Source: JBNJDJ01 sp051744845
GTDB lineage: Bacteria > Bacillota > Clostridia > Peptostreptococcales > Acidaminobacteraceae
Assembly: GCA_051744845.1 (NCBI GenBank)
Contig: JBNJDJ010000070.1
Span: forward strand, 1-9,543
DNA: 9,543 nucleotides
Direction: 5' to 3'
Shown here: positions 5,591-9,543 of the stretch, one piece after another
Layout: every line of letters starts with the position of its first letter
Numbering within the stretch: position 1 is the first letter of the stretch
Program-made: the position numbers and the translations under genes
Notes under the pieces: generated by a model
Told to the model about the DNA's origin: nothing
What the model saw: the letters and a program-made list of their open reading frames with translations, nothing else
Database searches by the model: none

Positions 5591-6238
5591 TTAAATCTCT
5601 CTTTTTAATGTGAAAATAGTTAATTTATCAGATATTTTTTCTGCTTTATCAGATATTTTAGCAATTTTAGAAATAAAATATTTAAGTTGTGTTTTTTCAC
5701 AAAGATCAAGGTCTTTATTTCTAAATATTGACTTGTTTATTTTATCTTCTAAAATATCCACTTCGTGTTCATAAAAATTAACTTTATTTATATATTTATT
5801 TACAAGATGCACTTCATTAAAAAATGAATTTGTAGCATTTATAAGTTCATCAGCAGATAAAATTGTATTTTTTATAATATCACTTAATAATGAATTAAGA
5901 TTTTCAGGAAAATTTGGCGATTGAATATAAAATTCTTTTGTAATATCTTCAATATAGTCATTTATATCATCTAAATCTTTTATTAATGATAAGACATCTG
6001 CACGTACATTAGGAAGTAACATGTATTTATAAAGAGATGTCTTTATTTCTTTTTCTAATTTATCACCTTGACTTTCTTTATTATTTATTATATTTAGTTT
6101 TTCATTAAAATTAGTAAAATCCTCTTTTAAATAAAAAGTAATTGTTTTTTCAAATAACAATAGATTATCACTTATTACATCTAGAAAATCTTCAATTTTT
6201 TTATTTAATTCTATAGATTTTTTAAATATTGTATTCAT
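5591..6238 (-). CDS. PhoU-like DUF47 family protein, partner of the PiT permease
   Basis: A 215-residue, all-helical cytoplasmic protein of the DUF47/PhoU-like family, commonly encoded just upstream of PiT permeases (the ykaA-pit arrangement in Bacillus). The PhoU-type acidic metal-binding patterns are seen: NNKESQGDKLEKEI in the first half, LIKDLDDINDYIED in the middle, and FYEHEVDILEDKI plus ISKIAKISDKAEKISD in the second half, reflecting two three-helix bundles. It is thought to regulate the cognate permease; the mechanism is not established. A strong GGAGGGG stands about 4 nt before the ATG. It is the first gene of the minus-strand operon DUF47, PiT, alcohol dehydrogenase. Confidence 0.9.
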   Translation of the reverse strand: MNTIFKKSIELNKKIEDFLDVISDNLLLFEKTITFYLKEDFTNFNEKLNIINNKESQGDKLEKEIKTSLYKYMLLPNVRADVLSLIKDLDDINDYIEDITKEFYIQSPNFPENLNSLLSDIIKNTILSADELINATNSFFNEVHLVNKYINKVNFYEHEVDILEDKINKSIFRNKDLDLCEKTQLKYFISKIAKISDKAEKISDKLTIFTLKREI

Positions 6239-6276
6239 AAACCCCTCCAGTTTCAGCTATATAATTATATATACCC
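6239..6276 (-). promoter_or_regulatory. Possible promoter region of the phosphate operon
   Basis: On the minus strand a TATAAT lies at 6269-6264, within a TATATAATTATATA stretch, about 25 nt before the DUF47 start codon. No good -35 is found at 16-18 nt spacing, because that position falls in the ychF terminator. The operon may therefore use a weak or extended promoter here, or depend on read-through from ychF. Confidence 0.3.
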
Positions 6277-6305
6277 AAAAAAAAATAGAGCTAAACTCTA
6301 TTTTT
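6277..6305 (-). terminator. Intrinsic terminator of ychF
   Basis: On the minus strand AAAAATAGAG and CTCTATTTTT form a 10-bp stem around a TTTAG loop (plus positions 6281-6290 and 6296-6305). It is followed by an uninterrupted run of T residues to 6277. The stem begins within the ychF stop codon. Confidence 0.8.
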
Positions 6306-7398
6306 ACACATTAAATCTAAAATTAATAACATCTCCATCTTTTACAATATAATCTTTACCTTCTAGTCGAATGTCTCCATTTTCTCTTGCTTTAGCCATT
6401 GACCCAGCCTTAACTAAGTCTTTATAAGAAATAGTTTCTGCTCTAATAAAACCTTTTTCAATATCAGAATGGATTTTAGATGCTGCTTTTGGTGCTAAAG
6501 TTCCTTTCTTTATTGTCCAAGCTCTTGTTTCTTTTTCACCAGTAGTTAAGAAACTAATTAAATCAAGAAGTGAATAACTAGATTTAATTAATTTATTTAA
6601 TCCAGATTCTTCAAGTCCTAAATCATTTAAAAACATCTCAGCTTCATCATCTTGTAAAGTAGATATTTCTTGTTCTATTTGAGCACAAATAGTAACTACT
6701 TCAGCTTCTTCTGTTTTAGCATGTTTTTTAACAGCTTTGACATATTCATTTTCATCTTCATCCATTAATAAATCATCTTCACTTACATTAGCAACATATA
6801 TAATTGGTTTTGTTGAAAGCAAATTTAAAGTTTTAACAAATTTTTGTTCTTCTTTAGTAAAATCAATTATTCTAGCAGATTTTCCTTCGTTAAGAACTTT
6901 ATCAATTTTTTCTAAGATTTTATATTTTTTCTTTAAAGATTTGTCGCCTTTCATAGCTCTTTTCATTTTAGACATACGTTTTTCAATCATTTCTTGATCA
7001 GATAAAATAAGTTCATAATTAATTGTTTCAATATCACTTAAAGGATCAATTTCACCATCGACATGTACTACATTTGGATCTTCAAAACATCTTACTACAT
7101 GTACAATTGCTTGAACTTCTCTAATATGTGATAAAAACTGATTTCCTAAACCTTCACCTTCTGAAGCCCCTTTAACTAATCCAGCAATATCATAAAATTC
7201 GATAGCTGTTGGTAAGATTTCATTTGAGTCGCTTATTTCAGCTAATTTATCTAATCTTTTATCTGGTACTGTAACAACACCTACATTTGGATCAATCGTA
7301 CAAAATGGATAATTTGCTGATTGAGCTCCTGCTTTGGTAATTGCATTAAAAAGTGTACTTTTTCCTACATTTGGTAAACCTACAATTCCTAATTTCAT
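6304..7398 (-). CDS. ychF: Redox-regulated OBG-type ATPase YchF
   Basis: A 364-residue cytoplasmic P-loop NTPase of the universally conserved YchF/Ola1 family, which associates with ribosomes and hydrolyses ATP in preference to GTP. The order is: P-loop GLPNVGKST (7-15), switch region with NYPFCTIDPNVGVV, DIAGLVKGASEGEGLGNQFLSHIREV (the G3 motif, with the YchF-typical hydrophobic replacement of the catalytic position), a coiled-coil insertion in the middle, and NVSE in place of NKxD, which accounts for the relaxed base specificity. A C-terminal TGS domain ends in VKDGDVINFRFNV. The length is as usual for the family. AGAAAGGATG precedes the ATG. It is transcribed alone, with its own promoter and terminator. 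Confidence 0.97.
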   Translation of the reverse strand: MKLGIVGLPNVGKSTLFNAITKAGAQSANYPFCTIDPNVGVVTVPDKRLDKLAEISDSNEILPTAIEFYDIAGLVKGASEGEGLGNQFLSHIREVQAIVHVVRCFEDPNVVHVDGEIDPLSDIETINYELILSDQEMIEKRMSKMKRAMKGDKSLKKKYKILEKIDKVLNEGKSARIIDFTKEEQKFVKTLNLLSTKPIIYVANVSEDDLLMDEDENEYVKAVKKHAKTEEAEVVTICAQIEQEISTLQDDEAEMFLNDLGLEESGLNKLIKSSYSLLDLISFLTTGEKETRAWTIKKGTLAPKAASKIHSDIEKGFIRAETISYKDLVKAGSMAKARENGDIRLEGKDYIVKDGDVINFRFNV

Positions 7399-7428
7399 AA
7401 AACATCCTTTCTTTTATATACATATTGA

Positions 7429-7457
7429 ATTATAATGTAAATTTTGATAATTTACAA
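7429..7457 (-). promoter_or_regulatory. Promoter of ychF
   Basis: On the minus strand TTGTAA (7457-7452) is followed after 17 nt by a consensus TATAAT (7434-7429). Transcription would start near 7422, about 24 nt before the ATG. Confidence 0.65.
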
Positions 7458-7545
7458 ATTTTTTATACAAAAATTCTAAATCTTATAATTTTTATATAAT
7501 AAAAAAGTAAAGTTTTAGTTAAGTATTTAATTACTTATCAGTTAA

Positions 7546-7554
7546 TGATATAAT
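7546..7554 (+). promoter_or_regulatory. Extended -10 promoter of the LRR lipoprotein gene
   Basis: TGATATAAT matches the extended -10 pattern (TG-N-TATAAT). The -35 position is poor (TTTAAT at 7526-7531), as is common for extended -10 promoters. Transcription would start near 7561 and yield a leader of about 34 nt ending in GGGAGG. Confidence 0.6.
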
Positions 7555-7594
7555 ATAGTATAAATGGTATTATCCTAGAAAAGAGGGAGGAAGT

Positions 7595-9370
7595 ATGAAA
7601 AGAAATTTTATTATTATTTTTATTTTAACAGCAATGTTAAGTTTGCTAGTTGCTTGTGGTAATGGAGAAAGTGAAGAAGAAAGTGAAAATGAAGTAGAAT
7701 TTTCAGAATTGGAAGAAAAAGATGGTTTATATTATTTGGATGATGAAAAGGAACCATTTACAGGAGAAGTTATATTATATATTGATAATGGACAACTTGA
7801 AAGTAAAATTGATTATAAAGATGAAGAAACTGAGGAAACTGAAGAAAAGTCAGAAGATTCAGAAACTGAAGAAACTTCAAAAGAATCAGATACTTTAGAA
7901 ATGGATTATATCAAAGAAAATGGTGAAATTATAATTGAAAAATATACTGGTGATGATGTAGATATTGTTATTCCTAGTGAAATAGAAGGATTACCAGTAA
8001 CTACAATAGGCCATGGTTCATTCAAATCAAAACATTTAAAATCAGTAGAAATACCTAATTCTGTTACTTTAATAGAAAGTGATGCATTTAGAGATAACAG
8101 TCTAACATCAGTGAAAATATCTGATTCTGTTACTTTGATAGATAATAATGCATTTAGAGAAAATAGTTTAACGTCGATAGAAATTCCTAATTCAGTAAAA
8201 ACAATAGGGGATTCAGCATTTGGTTGGAATAAATTATCATCAGTAAAAATACCTGATTCTGTTACAACAATAGGGGATTCAGCATTTAAATCTAATAGTT
8301 TAACATCAGTACAAATACCAAATTCTGTTACTTTGATAAAAAGTGATGCATTTAGAGATAATAGTTTAACATCAGTAAAAATACCTGATTCAGTTACTAC
8401 AATAGAGGATTCAGCATTTGGTTGGAATAAATTAACAAAAGTAAAAATACCAAAATCTGTTATTTCAATAGGAGGCTCTGCATTTAAGTCTAACAGATTA
8501 ACATCAGTAACGATCCCTAATTCTGTTACTACATTAAAAAGCGATGTATTTGCTGAAAATAGTTTAACATCAGTAAAATTACCAAGTTCTATTACTTCAA
8601 TAAGTAAAAATACATTTAGAGATAATAGTATAACATCAGTAGAAATACCTGATTCTGTTACATCAATAGATAGCGGTGCATTTAGAGATAATAGCTTGAC
8701 ATCAATAGAAATACCTAATTCTGTTAGTACAATAGGTAAGAGTGCATTTTATAATAACGATTTAACATCAGTAAAAATACCTGATTCTATAACATCAATA
8801 GACAGTGAGGTATTTAGAGATAACAGTTTGACATCAGTAGAAATACCAAATACTGTTACTTCAATAGAGGATTCAGCATTTGGTTGGAATAAGTTAACAT
8901 CAGTAAAAATACCTGATTCAGTTACTACAATAGGGGATTCAGCATTTGGTTGGAATAAATTAACATCGGTAAAAATACCTGATTCTGTTACTTCAATAGG
9001 GGATTCAGCATTTAAATCCAACAGATTAGCATCAATAAAAATACCAAAGTCTGTTACAACTTTAAAAAGTGATGTATTTGCTGAAAATAGATTGACATCA
9101 GTAGAAATACCAAACACTATAAATACAATAGATAGCGGTGTATTTAAATCTAATAGTTTAAAATCAGTAATTATCCCTGATTCTATTACTACAATAGAAA
9201 GAGATGTATTTAGAGATAATAGTTTAACATCAGTAGAAATACCAGATTCTGTTAGTACAATAGGTGGGAGTGCATTTGATTCTAATAATATAAAAGAAAT
9301 TGAAATACCAAGTGGATGTAGTTATGAAGATGACTCATTTGATGATGATGTAAATATTATTCAAAAATAA
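7595..9370 (+). CDS. Surface lipoprotein with 19 BspA/Treponema-type leucine-rich repeats
   Basis: A 591-residue exported lipoprotein. Residues 1-20 are a signal peptide ending in the lipobox LVAC, so Cys21 should be lipidated and anchor the protein outside the membrane. Residues 44-75 (GLYYLDDEKEPFTGEV, then DNGQLESKIDYKD) resemble a single MORN/YwqK-type unit. Residues 76-100 are an acidic Glu/Thr/Ser-rich linker. A degenerate first unit (about 119-147, with IPSEIEGLPVTTIG) leads into 19 exact-length 22-residue repeats (148-565) with consensus LTSVxIPxSVTxIxxxAFxxNx, followed by a cap (566-591). This is the LRR_5 class of bacterial surface proteins, which often mediate binding, but no ligand can be named. 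The gene is transcribed alone from an extended -10 promoter, and GGGAGG precedes the ATG. The repeated DNA makes copy number prone to change. Confidence 0.92.
   Translation: MKRNFIIIFILTAMLSLLVACGNGESEEESENEVEFSELEEKDGLYYLDDEKEPFTGEVILYIDNGQLESKIDYKDEETEETEEKSEDSETEETSKESDTLEMDYIKENGEIIIEKYTGDDVDIVIPSEIEGLPVTTIGHGSFKSKHLKSVEIPNSVTLIESDAFRDNSLTSVKISDSVTLIDNNAFRENSLTSIEIPNSVKTIGDSAFGWNKLSSVKIPDSVTTIGDSAFKSNSLTSVQIPNSVTLIKSDAFRDNSLTSVKIPDSVTTIEDSAFGWNKLTKVKIPKSVISIGGSAFKSNRLTSVTIPNSVTTLKSDVFAENSLTSVKLPSSITSISKNTFRDNSITSVEIPDSVTSIDSGAFRDNSLTSIEIPNSVSTIGKSAFYNNDLTSVKIPDSITSIDSEVFRDNSLTSVEIPNTVTSIEDSAFGWNKLTSVKIPDSVTTIGDSAFGWNKLTSVKIPDSVTSIGDSAFKSNRLASIKIPKSVTTLKSDVFAENRLTSVEIPNTINTIDSGVFKSNSLKSVIIPDSITTIERDVFRDNSLTSVEIPDSVSTIGGSAFDSNNIKEIEIPSGCSYEDDSFDDDVNIIQK
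8036..9289 (+). repeat. 19 tandem 66-bp repeats in the LRR gene
   Basis: Nineteen in-frame 66-bp units, each coding 22 residues, run without gaps from 8036 to 9289. Unit ends fall into a few classes: FRDNS, FGWNK, FKSNS/R and FAENS/R. Class order repeats partly: units 6-8 (8366-8563: FGWNK, FKSNR, FAENS) correspond to units 14-16 (8894-9091: FGWNK, FKSNR, FAENR), 528 bp apart. Unit 6 and unit 14 differ at one base of 66 by my reading. Units 13 and 14 are adjacent FGWNK units, which suggests a single-unit insertion. Confidence 0.9.
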
Positions 9371-9383
9371 TTAAACAAATATT

Positions 9384-9418
9384 ATAGCTTATAGATTAAT
9401 AGTCTATAGGCTATTTTT
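9384..9418 (+). terminator. Intrinsic terminator of the LRR lipoprotein gene
   Basis: ATAGCTTATAGA (9384-9395) pairs over 12 bp, with one U-G, to TCTATAGGCTAT (9403-9414) around a TTAATAG loop. It is followed by TTTTAATTTTAATTTT. It begins 13 nt after the stop codon. Confidence 0.85.
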
Positions 9419-9459
9419 AATTTTAATTTTATTGATCGAAATTTAAAAAAGATAATAGT

Positions 9460-9487
9460 TTGAATTTTAATTTGAATATTATATAAT
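9460..9487 (+). promoter_or_regulatory. Promoter of the gene at the right edge
   Basis: TTGAAT (9460-9465) is followed after 16 nt by a consensus TATAAT (9482-9487). The start codon at 9511 lies 23 nt further on. Confidence 0.6.
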
Positions 9488-9510
9488 GATAATGTTGAAA
9501 GGAAGTGGAT

Positions 9511-9543
9511 ATGATACAAAATATTAAAAAGATAGAAATTTCA
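9511..9543 (+). CDS. Start of an unidentified gene, cut by the window edge
   Basis: Eleven codons (MIQNIKKIEIS) follow an ATG with AAAGGAAGTGG about 3 nt upstream and a promoter at 9460-9487, so a real gene very likely begins here. The start resembles N-termini of class I/II pyridoxal-phosphate aminotransferases, which often read as a short lead followed by IEISGIR. Eleven residues are too few to support that, and I treat it as a hint only. Confidence 0.55.
   Translation, partial: MIQNIKKIEIS

Noticed and set aside
5307..5594. 95-codon plus-strand open frame antisense to the PiT gene
   Set aside because: It lies opposite a clear membrane protein gene, with no RBS or family resemblance.
6737..6997. 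86-codon plus-strand open frame antisense to ychF
   Set aside because: Low-complexity Ser/Leu/Ile product opposite a universally conserved gene.
8749..9117. 122-codon open frame on the minus strand inside the LRR gene
   Set aside because: It is a repetitive antisense shadow of the 66-bp repeats, with no RBS or recognisable protein.
8036..9289. CRISPR-like periodic array
   Set aside because: The 66-bp period is an in-frame protein repeat with no unique spacers between conserved direct repeats.

Overview
The window is AT-rich DNA with compact operons, strong GGAGG-type ribosome binding sites, TTGAAT/TATAAT-type promoters and U-tailed hairpin terminators. All of this fits a low-GC Gram-positive anaerobe (Bacillota, Clostridia/Tissierellia-like). 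Two features support an anaerobic fermenter: a close match to the clostridial 4-hydroxybutyrate dehydrogenase, and a gene that appears to use UGA as selenocysteine. The genus cannot be fixed from the sequence.

Left part, plus strand. A leader with a perfect hairpin terminator (110-137) precedes a three-gene polar amino acid ABC importer, probably for cystine: binding protein 162-947, permease 949-1614, ATPase 1604-2350. A clear promoter (2377-2405) then drives a two-gene cassette. The first gene is an AhpD-like peroxidase-related protein (2466-2990) interrupted by one in-frame TGA exactly where the second Cys of the CxxC active site belongs. I read it as one 174-residue selenoprotein with a CxxU centre; a SECIS-like hairpin lies 17 nt after the TGA. 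The second gene is a small DsrE-family protein with a CxxC motif (3009-3356). A 30-nt palindromic terminator (3375-3415) serves both this cassette and the convergent operon.

Middle part, minus strand. Reading leftward, one operon encodes a PhoU-like DUF47 protein (6238-5591), a PiT-family phosphate permease (5581-4538) and an iron-type alcohol dehydrogenase closest to 4-hydroxybutyrate dehydrogenase (4521-3421). Upstream of it is ychF (7398-6304), with its own promoter and terminator.

Right part, plus strand. Divergent from ychF is a 591-residue lipoprotein (7595-9370) with 19 tandem 22-residue leucine-rich repeats of the BspA/Treponema type. A terminator follows, then a promoter and the first 11 codons of another gene (9511 onward).

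The strongest item is the AhpD-like selenoprotein/DsrE pair. It is a candidate selenium-dependent thiol redox system beside a probable cystine importer. Single genomic genes of both families are known; the pairing, its co-regulation and its function are the parts worth testing.
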